27,758 nt of DNA from Setomelanomma holmii (taxonomy: Eukaryota > Ascomycota > Dothideomycetes > Pleosporales > Phaeosphaeriaceae): contig ML978367.1 of assembly GCA_010015745.1 (NCBI GenBank), forward strand, positions 1-27,758, given 5' to 3'. This document shows, piece after piece, positions 9,891 through 19,181 of this stretch. Numbering within the stretch: position 1 is the first letter of the stretch; each line of letters begins with the position of its first letter. The notes beneath the pieces were generated by a model. That model made no database searches, was not told the origin of the DNA, and saw only the letters and a list, made by a program, of their open reading frames with translations. Both the position numbers and the translations under genes were made by a program.

Positions 9891-10978
9891 AATCCGAGCT
9901 CACTCAAATTCGTAAGCAAGTCAAGCTGAGGAGTGATTTTTGATTGACTTGCTTGTCTTACTTGTTAACTGTAGGAGAGTCTTGAGGTTTCTGGAGTAGC
10001 TAGGGAGCTGATCTCACGATACCTTTTGGGTGTTGCAATTAGCCCCTAGCGTACCGCTCGAGTATTCAAGTTCCGAAATCTGAACACGTGTTGGAAGTCG
10101 CCATAGAAGAGGCAAGAACGTCAAACGCAGATCCTGACGCTATGACGATCCAGTCGATCGCGGCATGAACACCGCGGTATTTTTCTTGTTGCATGCTAGC
10201 ATGAGATATAGAAAGAGCCAAAGCAAGCAGAAAGACATGTGGCTACTTGTATATCGAACGTAGCGAAGACTAAAGACATGGATTCAGTGTTTTCTTCTCG
10301 TTACGGTGTGGTTCTCGCTACGCAGTGGGGGATAGTAGTGCTGTGCTGTTCTAAAAGATGACCCCACCAGAAGGACTTTGGTGCAGCTACGTTCAGAGTC
10401 GAAATCGAGCATTGAAACCAGACTTCCGAAGGTGACCTCGGATTCAACTCTGGGCTCCGTATTCCTAAACGAGATATTGAGCATCATCTTAGGATTTGCG
10501 TCGCCATATTGCACAGGACGTTTCCGGCATAGATTCAGATTCAAATTCAAGCCTAATCCAGGGCAATCCTCCAACATCATATGGTATCACATATTCATAT
10601 ATGAGCGCTGGCTGGGCTATGTGCCCACGTACCATGCCCATCTCAGTCTCTTAGGAAGAAGCGCTAGTGATGGTTCCAATGAACGTAGTAATACGCTTTT
10701 GTTGCATACTGTAACAGGATGCCCCTGGTTGAAAGAGCGATGTTCGATCATACACAGACTGAGTGCAGTCGTCTTTTTTTTACAGCCTGCGCTCCTACGA
10801 GGAAGCAGGTATTTCTCGTTACGAAGTGGCTCAGGAAAGATACGCTTGATTTTTGGTGTGCTTGGAAACAGGCCAATTGCGCCCTCCACTTGATTCGAAT
10901 GCTACAGTAGCCACGGGGAGAATTATACACTTTCGATAACATGTCACTTCCAGATACGGACTGACACGTGCATGTCAG
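9891..10978. other. No gene supported
   Basis: A 171-codon frame at 10378-10893 (+) lacks motifs, has antisense frames of similar size and shows no splice support. Nothing else is recognisable. Confidence 0.45.
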
Positions 10979-11057
10979 GCGCATGACTGTAAGCGTCAGA
11001 TTGCGCTGTGAAATTCCATGCTGAAAATGACGCTGTCAGCATCATCCAGAACTCGCT
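10979..11057 (+). repeat. Dispersed non-coding repeat family, copy D (truncated)
   Basis: CGCATGACTGTAAGCGT, then GAAATTCCATGCTGAAAATG and the 18-nt core ACGCTGTCAGCATCATCC at 11030-11047, followed by AGAA. It lacks the left arm present in copy A. Confidence 0.75.
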
Positions 11058-11312
11058 AAGCGATCAACGCCACCCCTCTGGCCAACTCTGCAATCTGTTC
11101 TGCACAGTGCTGTATCCTGCAAAGGCAAAGCACCTGCTGAATTCTGGGTCATTCGCACCTGATGTGCTATATATACTGCGCTCAATGACATACTTTTAAA
11201 GCGGCAAGAAAAGTCCTCTGAGATGGCCCGATTGGGTACTCAGTCTTTATAGGAGGAGTTGAAAACATATTCGTGGACACTCTGATCACTCAAGTAGAGC
11301 TCTTCCACAACT

Positions 11313-11564
11313 ATGTCTCGGTTACTAAATCTGCCAACCGAAATATTGGAAATGATCTACAACTTCTGTTTGGACGTTTCGACACGAAGAATTCAACCAG
11401 GCTCAATTGTTTTCTATAGAGTTATCAGTATCGACATGCGCATCCTTATAACCTGTCAACAAATGAATCTGGAGCTGCAACGGCTACTTCGAAGACATAA
11501 CGCCAAGCTCTCTCTAGCGCTGTCTGCAGATGTTTTGATAGCTCCTTCTAGCACAATTGCTTAG
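11313..11564 (+). pseudogene. F-box-like protein fragment
   Basis: The frame opens MSRLLNLPTEILEMIYNFC, an F-box helix (LPxEIxxxI), and continues to RILITCQQMNLELQRLL, the LLxTCxQxxxE segment that usually follows in short fungal F-box proteins. It ends at a TAG after 83 codons. In the next frame AQLLSYAKF leads to a GTAAGC donor, a CTGCTAACCTAG branch and acceptor at about 11584-11647, and an open exon to about 11776. A one-base shift may therefore separate this exon from the rest of an eroded gene. F-box proteins are adaptors of SCF ubiquitin ligases. Confidence 0.55.
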
Positions 11565-11647
11565 TTACGCGAAGTTCAAGTAAGCCTTCATGAAGAGATA
11601 TGACAGTTCATAGCAAACTTATCATAGATGCCTGCTAACCTAGCTTC

Positions 11648-12690
11648 GAGAACGCCAAGAGCATGAAACCAACGCTCAATGACATTCACAGCGTCCCCCT
11701 TGAGCGTACGGAAGACGCTCCGGCAGGAGTTAATAGTCCTACATTAGCAAAGACGAAGAAAGGGGGAAATTGAGATGAGAATGGACGACAACAAAGGGTC
11801 ATCTTGGTGAGCAGGATCTAGGTTCCATCTCCAGGGGTGCGAATCAGTAAAGCTCGCGCCTTGCATCTGTGTCGTTCTCTTTGGCTTTATGGGAGTGTAG
11901 TGGACTCCTGGTGTGCGAGCCTCTCTTCGGAGCGGATAGGTCTCGGATCCTTTGCTGCCTGTACAGCCTACTGTACCTCGCACGGTATAGCCCCGTAATA
12001 TATGACTGATAACGCCTCGTTGGTTGGTCTCGACTTGAACTACAAAGCACTCAAACGCCGACTGTGCTCTCATTAGATGCGCGATCAAAGGCCATGGGAA
12101 GATGATCGCTGATGCACGAGGGTATGTGACGGAAGATGAGCTAAGGGCGTCCTGCTAGATATGTTTGACATCGCAGCTGCGTGTCGAGATCACTCACGAT
12201 TTGTCATTTTTGCCAAACCCCAAGACCGGATCTACTTTTACTCTGGTGCCTGGGCTATGTACTTTAGGCTCTTTAATGAAGCAATCTTGCGCTACATCAA
12301 TATCGTCCTCCCTCGCTATATGATAGAAATCCAAGTTCAATCTCCTGAAAATGGTCCCTCAAACGAGATAGAGTTCGGCCATCACAAGATGGAGGCCAAG
12401 GCACATTCTGCTCCCCTTGCCAAAAGGAACAAAGCATCGAGCATGGTGTTTATCTTTCGTTAGCCACCTCTCAGGTCTGAACTCTGTAGGTTGCTCGAAT
12501 ATGCCTTCATCAAGGAGCACATCTCGTAGTAACATACTGACTAGAGTTCCAGGCGGAATTAGCCTACCTTGTAGCGAATGGCGGCCGGTGCAACAAGATA
12601 AAGTCTGGACACTACCAGAGTTGTGATCCGGAGTGATTCTTTAATCACTGCTGCCTAAGTCAAAACGGTAGCTGTAGTTCTTCTCTGGCT
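11648..12690. other. No clear gene; unassigned 100-codon frame
   Basis: A plus frame at 12161-12463 (FRLFNEAILRYINIVLP, then RYMIEIQVQ) has plausible protein composition and might be a 3' piece of the preceding F-box gene. I cannot join it with confident splice sites. Antisense frames at 11744-12088 are unsupported. Confidence 0.35.
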
Positions 12691-12990
12691 TCAAACCCAT
12701 GATCTCACCGGCCAAGGTAGTCGCACGAGTGTCTTAAGGTCTAGCTCAGCTTCTGAGTCTTGAAAGGCGGTATCAAGCTCCTGTCTAAGCACCGAAAGCA
12801 CGCGAGCCTTGTTCGCAATGAAGTGGAAGGAAGCTGTGCTCAATACACGCGCGGAAACCTCTCCTCTAGCAGCAATCACTGTGAAAGCTTCTGCAGCTAG
12901 GCGATCTGACCGCTTTTCCTCCGTGGTAAGATGATCACTGGTGAGGTATGACTCAAAGATCGTATGACTCGCTCTCGACAGACGACCACC
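12691..12990 (-). pseudogene. Cytochrome P450 fragment (I to K helix region)
   Basis: The minus frame reads SHTIFESYLTSDHLTTEEK, RLAAEAFTVIAARGEVSA, LSTASFHFIANKARVLSVL and RQELDTAFQDSEAELDLKTL, then LVRLPW. This is the stretch of fungal P450s running from hptIFxxLLxSDLPxxEK through the I helix to the LPYLxAV segment. The I-helix oxygen-binding motif, normally (A/G)GxETT, reads ARGEVSA, so the acid-Thr pair is lost. The homology stops at LPW. The K-helix ExxR and the haem-Cys loop are missing. It is a dead internal piece of a monooxygenase gene, with no cluster partners visible. Confidence 0.8.
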
Positions 12991-13151
12991 CTCAAATAAC
13001 CATGACGATGGCTTGCACCGGCAGGAGAAGCGCTACGCTTCACATAACAATACGACGAAGCTGGTAACTCGATTCAGTGCGCAACAGAGGCTTTGCGGCT
13101 GTCTGCGAACCAGATGACAATGTGTCTATCGAGAGCGTGCTGAGCCTTGTG

Positions 13152-13232
13152 TACAGCCTCCTCTACTAGTTTCGCTACTGCTAGCACACCCGTATACAGC
13201 CTGCTCTACTGACTTCTCTACTGCTAACACTA
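13152..13232. repeat. Imperfect 43-nt tandem duplication
   Basis: Two units begin TACAGCCT(C/G)CTCTACT at 13152 and 13195 and share about 80 percent of their first 37 nt by eye. On the minus strand they encode related peptides (VLAVEKSVEQAV and VLAVAKLVEEAV), but in different frames because 43 is not a multiple of 3. This points to a broken, once-coding heptad-like repeat. Confidence 0.55.
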
Positions 13233-14313
13233 CCTGTCTCAGCTCTGACTCGATGTCGCTGGGCGGTCGGGTGGTGTGCGAAAGCAACTTACCGGGAAGG
13301 CCTGCAGGTGCTCGTCCCATCGCGTCCGCTTGAAACAGCCTGTACGGTCCTTAGCTGAAGTCTTCTCGGTCATGCGATGAATCGCCTCGTTGTCCTCGCG
13401 CTTCGGAGCTTCAAGGGTATAGGAGAGGTGAGAAAGACTCTGCTTGTAGTCGCTCTGCCGTTCCAGGCCTTGCTGCTTGTCGCTCTGCTGCTCGTTGCCC
13501 CGGTGATGTTGATGCACTTGGCGGCTTGTTCGGTGACGCACATCATGCAACCGCGTTTGGTAGTCGTCTAAGGATACAAGGGCTTCTGCAGTATTAGCAC
13601 TGGCGTCAAGGTCTCGTAAAGGCCATCATGGGCTCGCACTACATGATGCGAAATGCAAGGAGGCATACACTGCGAGTACGACGACTTTCAGAGTAGTTAC
13701 GGTCTTCATTTGGATCTATACCTAATTACGTATGAAACCTATAGATACAATGAACTTTTCTGTGGGACAGATACTAAGCGCTGCTCGCTACATTCTTATG
13801 GATTAACACCAAGTCATTTCGCAGTACGAAGTATCGTCATCGCCACCGTGATTGCATCATCTCCGAAGGCTAATTTACAATATGCGCGCAATGTGCTAAA
13901 CACAATGGGGATGTCGTATATTGTCGCGAGCCAGTATTTATACTAACTGTTATCACATATTCCATTGCCGGACTTCTCGGAAGTGAATCTGGAGCTCGCG
14001 AAGCTAGAGGAGCAGGAGGACGCCAACGAGGTGGAGCAACTAATTGAACTGCTCCGAGGCTTCAAGCTGCGCCAAATATTCCGCCTATTTCCGATCATTT
14101 TCGAGGATTACCTTCCCACAACGCTTCAAAGATTTCTTTTTTTTGCGCAACCGACAACTTTTTGAACGCGACATTCGCAAACATTTTTGTGCCGCTTCAA
14201 TCAGCTTCTCGACCGCCTCGAGCTGGCATTGGTGAGCCTGGAGGCGCCGGCTGAGGCGCCTAGGGTGGATTAATCTGCCTCCTGGTCGTCTGACCTGAAT
14301 GTTGAGTCTGGGG
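13233..14313. other. No gene supported; possible eroded coding sequence
   Basis: A minus frame of about 100 codons (13239-13550) leads into a GTAAGT site and then into the tandem repeat, so an old gene is possible but not recognisable. A plus frame near 13965-14165 contains an acidic coiled-coil-like stretch (LELAKLEEQEDANEVEQL) without family features. Confidence 0.35.
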
Positions 14314-14815
14314 CTATTGCACAATCCGCCGGTGGTACTGCGCAAGGAGTTGGCGGCAGTTCGTGAGGTTTGTTTCCGGTTTCCATGTATTCTCCGATTT
14401 GTCGTAATCTAACCATTTGACTAGGTACCGTTGATTGAGGGGTGGTCCTTTATGCGATACGATCTTCTCAACTTCAAATTCATTTTCATCCTCAGTCCTA
14501 CAGCGAAAGTCTCCCTAGAGTGGCGTTTCTAGTAGTAGATCCAGTGTGTTTGTCACACGTTCTTGTTGGCTCCTAATCAGAAACGGTCTGATTTTGACGT
14601 GATCTGATCCCTTCCTTGGTGGTTTGGCACCCGGATGTTTGGTGCGTAGGTAGCCCTTGTTTGTCTTGTTGAGCTGAGGTTGCCCTTTTCTGTTTTTGAT
14701 CAACGCATGAAATGTCTTGGCGTTGGGTCGTCCCGATGCGTGTTTGCATATCGTTCATGTGTTTTCCTGAGTTTTTCTTCTGTTGTAGCTAGAGCAGCCT
14801 CGGCGTTCCAGGCTT
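14314..14815 (-). mobile_element. Gypsy-type (chromovirus) integrase C-terminal relic
   Basis: Three pieces on the minus strand follow the order of a chromovirus Pol end. First EEKLRKTHERYANTHRDD, the helix before the integrase C-terminal barrel. Then, after a frame change, YLRTKHPGAKPPRKGSDHVK, matching the N(L/I)xTKRPSKKLDH block. Then, in the same frame but past a TAG at about 14515, a chromodomain: FEVEKIVSHKG, RYLVKWLDYDKSENTWKPE, TNCRQLLAQY. In chromoviruses this domain steers integration to marked chromatin. Frameshift and nonsense changes make it inactive. No LTR, reverse transcriptase or RNase H is recognisable in the flanks. Confidence 0.85.
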
Positions 14816-15318
14816 AGTAGTTTTCTTTCGAAGATATGCTAATTTAGTGTTGCCTAGTTTATTGTGACAGTTTGTTGTTGTGCGCGAGTAGTGCCATGGG
14901 TGGGAAGTAATACCCGACATCTTGTTTATAGATCCGTAGGTATGCTTTCATCGTCTCCCTTAGGGTGGTAAGCGGCTGACATCAGCATAGCGCAATAGTT
15001 GGACGTGAAGAGGTTGTCTCCATCACTGCTAATTGTCTTAGGTACTGTATGCTATGGTATGTATTCCATTGTGTTGTGAGCCTTCATGCATTTCAACGCC
15101 GTCTCTGCGTGCCCGCCTAACATTTGCAATTTTGCAAAACGCTACTATCACACCATTTTGAGGATGCGCACTCAGCCTTAACGTGAGAAGCAAATCCTCA
15201 GTAAGTACCAAGTAGGACGACAAGCGCGTTAGACTCTAGAAGAGCAGTCCCAAGCTCTGTACGACGAACGCAAAATCCTCTGGCTTAAGCACTTGTTTCC
15301 CATCTGTACAGTACAGTA
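14816..15318. other. No gene seen
   Basis: This may contain further decayed Gypsy sequence upstream of the integrase tail, but no motif is readable. Confidence 0.4.
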
Positions 15319-15485
15319 CAATGGAGTTCTAGAACTCCCCATAGCTGCGGAATTCCACGACATGACAGTAAGCGTTATGCCACACCTTGACTGCATGACG
15401 CATTGTTCCAGAAAAGCGAAAAGAGCTAGTAAATTACCACGAATCACAGCTATCATCACGATGACGGTGATCATTACCACTGCAA
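15319..15485 (+). repeat. Dispersed non-coding repeat family, copy B
   Basis: It shares with copy A ATGGAGTTC, CCATAGCTGCGGAATTCCA, CATGACAGTAAGCGT, GCGAAAAGAGCTAG and the distal GACGGTGATCA block. The central 18-nt core has diverged. It contains the perfect palindrome GGAGTTCTAGAACTCC at 15321-15336 and is preceded by TACAGTACAGTACA. Confidence 0.7.
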
Positions 15486-15561
15486 ATGCATGTGAGTGTT
15501 CTGTATGACTTTGCTCGAGAGGGATGTGCTTCTAATGAAGAGTGACTAGAACGTAAGCGAC

Positions 15562-15652
15562 TATGGAATTCCATAACTGTGGACTTCCGCGCGTCATTGC
15601 GCCATGGAAATTTCACACTAAGAATGACATAACGCTGTCAGCATCATCCGCT
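15562..15652 (+). repeat. Dispersed non-coding repeat family, copy C
   Basis: ATGGAATTCCATAACTGTGG, GCGCCATGGAAATTTCACAC and AAGAATGACATA precede the 18-nt core at 15632-15649. Copy C starts only about 75 nt after copy B, so the two form a direct pair. Confidence 0.75.
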
Positions 15653-15926
15653 TTTTGCACGCCGCACCGGTTTCAGCTGTACAGCATCGCGCGCGGCTCA
15701 ACCACGTACAGTACACGACGGCAGCAAACGCGCTGTATTGTGCAGCTGCAGCCGACCACCGGCCATGACCATCCACCATTCTCAGCCGCACGCGCTGGAG
15801 CCGGAAAGCCCGGCCACAGCTGTGCTCACTTTGACGGCGACCACTATGGACAGGACACAGCAACACCACCATCTTCCGAGTTAACACGCTGAACACTTAC
15901 ATGACCACGCCGCTGCCGACTACAAT

Positions 15927-16680
15927 ATGACCGACAAGAACTTGCGCCTGCTCGCCCTCGACGGCGGCGGCGTGCGTGGCTTGTCCGACCTCATGATCCT
16001 CGAGCAGCTCGTGGAGGCTGTCAACCCAGACGCGCCGCCCAAGCCGTGCGATTACTTCGACATGATCGGTGGGACGAGCACGGGAGGGTACATAGTCCGA
16101 GTCGAAGATCCTGTATGCGAAAAGCGTGCGGACCGGCCAGGCTGATTGCCGTCATGCTCGGCCGGCTACAGATGAGCGTGGCCGACTGCATCGCCGCGTA
16201 CCTATCGCGCTCCAAGCGTATTTTTTGCCAGTCGCGACACCAGGTGACGATCAAGGGCAAGATGCAGGGCCGCTTCGACTCGGAGGAGCTGGCGTGCGCT
16301 GTGAGAGAGGTGGTGAGTGCGCAGGGCCTGACAGAAGACGCGTTACTAGAACACAGCCCTGACGTGCCTTGCAAAGTGTAGGCTCAGCCGCTGCCTCTGG
16401 TAGAAACATACTGAACGCCACACCTTTGTGTGCGCGACGAATTAGGAGACGAGCGAGACAGTCTGCTTGACGAGCTTCCGCACGCCGCGGGGCAACAATG
16501 ACCTTCTCAACCGCGTAAAGATATGGGAAGCATGTCGCGCCGCGTCGGCAGCCACGTCTTTCTTTGACCCATCGCAGTCAGACCCTATGACGAATAGTTC
16601 GTGGACGGGGCGACAGGCGCAAACAACTCAGTGCCCGAGGTATGGGACCAGAGGCTGGCCGGGCAGTTGGAACTGTGCGA
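15927..16680 (+). pseudogene. Patatin-like phospholipase, broken
   Basis: Exon 1 (15927-16087) encodes LRLLALDGGGVRGLSDLMIL (oxyanion loop DGGGxRG) and YFDMIGGTSTGG (nucleophile GTSTG). A 53-nt intron (16088-16140; GTACAT...GGCCAG) joins it to LIAVMLGRLQMSV and KGKMQGRFDSEEL. A second intron (16378-16423) keeps its donor and a CTGAAC branch but ends in CACAC, not CACAG. Beyond it FVCATN is followed by TAG (16443), then ETSETVCLTSFRTPRGNN. A frameshift between 16575 and 16597 precedes FVDGATGANN, which holds the catalytic Asp. Homology ends at about 16680. In fungi this domain is common in NLR-like proteins; no NB-ARC or repeat domain follows. A longer intron ending at 16445 would skip the stop but also a conserved strand, and would not cure the frameshift. 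Confidence 0.85.
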
Positions 16681-17010
16681 CTGTGTGTGCGTTCGTGTAA
16701 GCGAGCGGGTCTGGAGATCCTTGTCGTCTTCGATGGGCTCGTTGGCGAGAGCCTCTTTGTACAAAAGAGTAGGGATGGGGCATGCGCTGCGTGCGAAGCA
16801 GTCCGGGCGGATACGGCGCCGACTTTTCGACGGCGAGGGCGTGCGTATGCGCTTCTTTTCCTTTCGCGGGCGCGACGGATTGCTCTCGGGGAATGGCATG
16901 AACACGTTCTGCTCGTTCGCCGCCAGCTCGCCTAGCACAACACGGCGTGTCTTCTTTCGCAGGTGTGGGCTCTCGCAACTGTTGGGCTGCCGTCGCTTGC
17001 GAGTGCGCAA
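16585..17010 (-). other. Unidentified basic, Ser/Pro-rich minus-strand frame
   Basis: 141 codons with clear compositional structure: KKTRRVVLGELAANEQNV, RPRKEKKRIRTPSPSKSRRR, then ACPIPTLLYKEALANEP. It looks like the disordered N-terminus of a nuclear protein rather than random sequence, and its GC content is higher than that of its neighbours. It overlaps the end of the patatin relic, so the patatin was probably truncated by the arrival of this segment. No family recognised, and no continuation found downstream. Confidence 0.35.
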
Positions 17011-17240
17011 GGGAGAGGAATATGGTCAAGTGTGGGCGAGAGGTTCGAGTTCGCGGATCCAAGCGGCAACTGAGATGGGATACATTGAGAGCGGGGAGAA
17101 GTGGGAGAGGGATAGGATGTGGTCCACGCTTTGTTTGATTCGGTGGGGAAACCATAAAATGGTGGTCACGCTGTGCCCAGCGCCGACCCGCCGACCCTCC
17201 AAGCTCTCCTCGAAATATATGGCGCGCAAGATTACGCAAT

Positions 17241-17346
17241 CTCGCCAGCCCCCTCGCCAAACTCCCCGTTCTCCTCGCCAAACTCCCCTCGCTCTCCTCG
17301 CTAAACTCCCCTCGCTTTCCTCGCCAAACTCTCTCTTTTTCTTGCC
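17241..17346 (-). repeat. 14-nt minisatellite, left array (reads GAGTTTGGCGAGGG on minus strand)
   Basis: Degenerate units of CTCGCCAAACTCCCC separated by CTCGCTCTC/CTCGCTTTC spacers. This is the reverse complement of the array at 19182-19384. It ends only 7 bp before the ATG at 17354, so it forms the leader or proximal promoter of that gene. Confidence 0.9.
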
Positions 17347-17353
17347 AACGAAC

Positions 17354-18497
17354 ATGACACAACAAACAATTGGGGAACTTCAAAGTTTCATTGATCTCTT
17401 TGCACTAGTTCTCAAAGAGGAATGGATCTACAAGAAAACACCCAGCGGTACATATGAGCAATGGGTCACTGCAAGGACCAAATCGCACATATTTTTACAA
17501 AAGAGTTTCGTTATCTGGTTGGCATACTTTATCACAGTAAAGCGCTGTAAAGGCCAACAGCACTATCCAGGTCAGGTCGCCCACAGGAAGACGTACGACG
17601 CTTTTGAGCTCGTATCTGAGCATCATCAAAAAGAAGTAGCATCCGCGCTATGTCATATCGAGGTTCACGATAGCGTTATCACAGCGTCCAGAGAGTTAGA
17701 GAATATAGTCGAGAAACACTACCGTCCAAACAAACGACGCTGTAAGTTACCTGCACCATACTATGTATAACCTAACACTTTCCGCAGGTATTGAACAGCC
17801 TCTTTCCGCGCTCTCGCGCACAACAACCGTGACAATGCCGTCTACAAACAATACACGAACCACACTAACAAAGAGTAACTTGCACGCCAGTTCTGCCTTT
17901 GGAGCAAACGTAATAGGAACACTAAGGCCTTCTGAATCAGCGTCGAATTCACCAACATTCCTAAACGATCAAGCGATATCGGATTATGAACTATCGGGGA
18001 ATCCACAGACTTCCTCAAGTCCTGATTTTGCGCGGCTGGGGATGTTGCTCCCAATAAACCTTCACAATGCCATCCAGCAACACGACGATAAAGCCGACGT
18101 ATCGATAACATTCCCTCCTTCTGGCGATTGTATTCTGCGTCTCGCTATCTTACCAAACAAGGTTCAACATCTTGCAATGAAGTTATTTGGGCTGAATGTG
18201 GAGATGGACGGCCCATTGCGTTATGTTCTTTCTGACAAAGGCAGAAAGTCGATTCCTCAGCCTGCGCTACTGGAGCAGGGAATGGAGACGCACGTTGTTT
18301 CTGAAATGTTTGGGTTCCAGATACAACAGGGCATTGAAAGTAGTTCTATACGCAGAAAGGAAACCAGGCAAGGGCTTCTCACCCTTACAGCATGTGGTGA
18401 GATTGAACTTTCGAACAATTCGGCCGAGTGTGCCAATCTATACATAACCACTGGAACGGACGTGGGGATAACAGTATATAGTCAACTGTTCGAATAA
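17354..18497 (+). CDS. Hypothetical protein, two exons, minisatellite-flanked
   Basis: Exons 17354-17741 and 17788-18497 with a textbook 46-nt intron (GTAAGT, CCTAACA, CCGCAG, phase 1) encode 365 residues. The frame extends upstream of the ATG through the minisatellite and relic sequence, but the MTQQTIGEL start is the first plausible one. Residues 1-129 are helical and amphipathic, with a hydrophobic run FLQKSFVIWLAYFI at about residue 50. Residues 130-225 are Ser/Thr/Asn-rich and probably disordered. The rest is a compact domain (DVSITFPPSGDCILRLAIL, then ETHVVSEMFGFQIQQGIE) ending in TTGTDVGITVYSQLFE. No signal peptide. I do not recognise the family. The stop lies 13 bp from the stop of the opposing small gene, so the transcripts should overlap. 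Confidence 0.7.
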
Positions 18498-18510
18498 AAA
18501 ACGCCTAAAA

Positions 18511-18812
18511 TCAGCCTTGCTTTACCTTCCCACCCGTACCGGTGAATGTGAGCTTTTCACCTGTACTCAATGTCCCTTTGCCTCTCCTAATCATGATTTT
18601 CTTAAGAAACTCAGGAGATTGCTTCTCATAGCCTGTCGTCCAATTCTCTACGTAACACTTTTCCCAGTATACCATCCCACCATCTCCTTCAATGCGACAA
18701 GGAGTTTCTGTGTAACCCGTGAAGTCAAACCCCTCTTCCAGATCCTCCTCCTGAAACACCTACAGAATTATTAGGAATTGTATATGTCGTGTCGTACTCT
18801 TGGACATACCAT
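18511..18812 (-). CDS. Small hypothetical protein with start codon at exon end
   Basis: The main exon, 18759-18511, encodes an 82-residue frame without its own ATG near the start. A 50-nt intron (18760-18809; GTATGT donor, TCCTAAT branch, CTGTAG acceptor) lies just upstream, and the ATG at 18812-18810 is the last codon before the donor, giving 83 residues. The protein is acidic at the start (FQEEDLEEGFDFTGY), aromatic in the middle (MVYWEKCYVENWTTGY) and basic at the end (KKIMIRRGKGTLSTGEKL). The upstream frame continues without ATG as a hydrophobic stretch (ALLSLLRTAYCVLG) back to a TAA, so a non-ATG or different start is possible. No family recognised. Confidence 0.5.
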
Positions 18813-19181
18813 GAGGCGGATGCGAGAACCAAGGACACAATAAGCTGTGCGCAGCAGTGATAATAGAGCTAAGCGGGAGTCTGTCGATGCGCCGTGTATT
18901 TATCAATATCGCACGCGCTGGCTGAGTGAGTGCGAAGAGGCGTTCCTAACGATTTGAAGCGTTTGTTCTGAGGAGGAGAGATGGAGCTCTTGGGATGGTG
19001 GGGCGCAAAATTTAGGCATGCACCTAGTCCTCACGCCGTGGCACCAACTAACCTGCACGCTTGTATTAGGTTACATGCTTGAGTGAGGTCAAGTAACGTA
19101 TGCAGTTATTATTCGCGAAAACGACACGGCATTCGCATCATTGGAGACACAAACTTTCTAGCATCATAACAAAAGAGACGA
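18813..19181. other. No gene seen; likely promoter of the minus-strand gene
   Basis: Intergenic between the small gene and the right minisatellite array. No coding or RNA features are readable. Confidence 0.4.

Noticed and set aside
10378..10893. 171-codon plus-strand frame
   Set aside because: No motif, poor composition, similar-length antisense frames and no intron support.
14085..14345. 86-codon minus-strand frame overlapping the Gypsy end
   Set aside because: It is out of frame with the chromodomain and lies mostly in sequence downstream of its stop; it shows no features of its own.
16601..17353. N-terminal extension of the 17354 gene into a 389-codon frame
   Set aside because: The extra 251 codons run through the patatin remnant, antisense of another frame and the minisatellite. 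The composition is not protein-like before the ATG at 17354.
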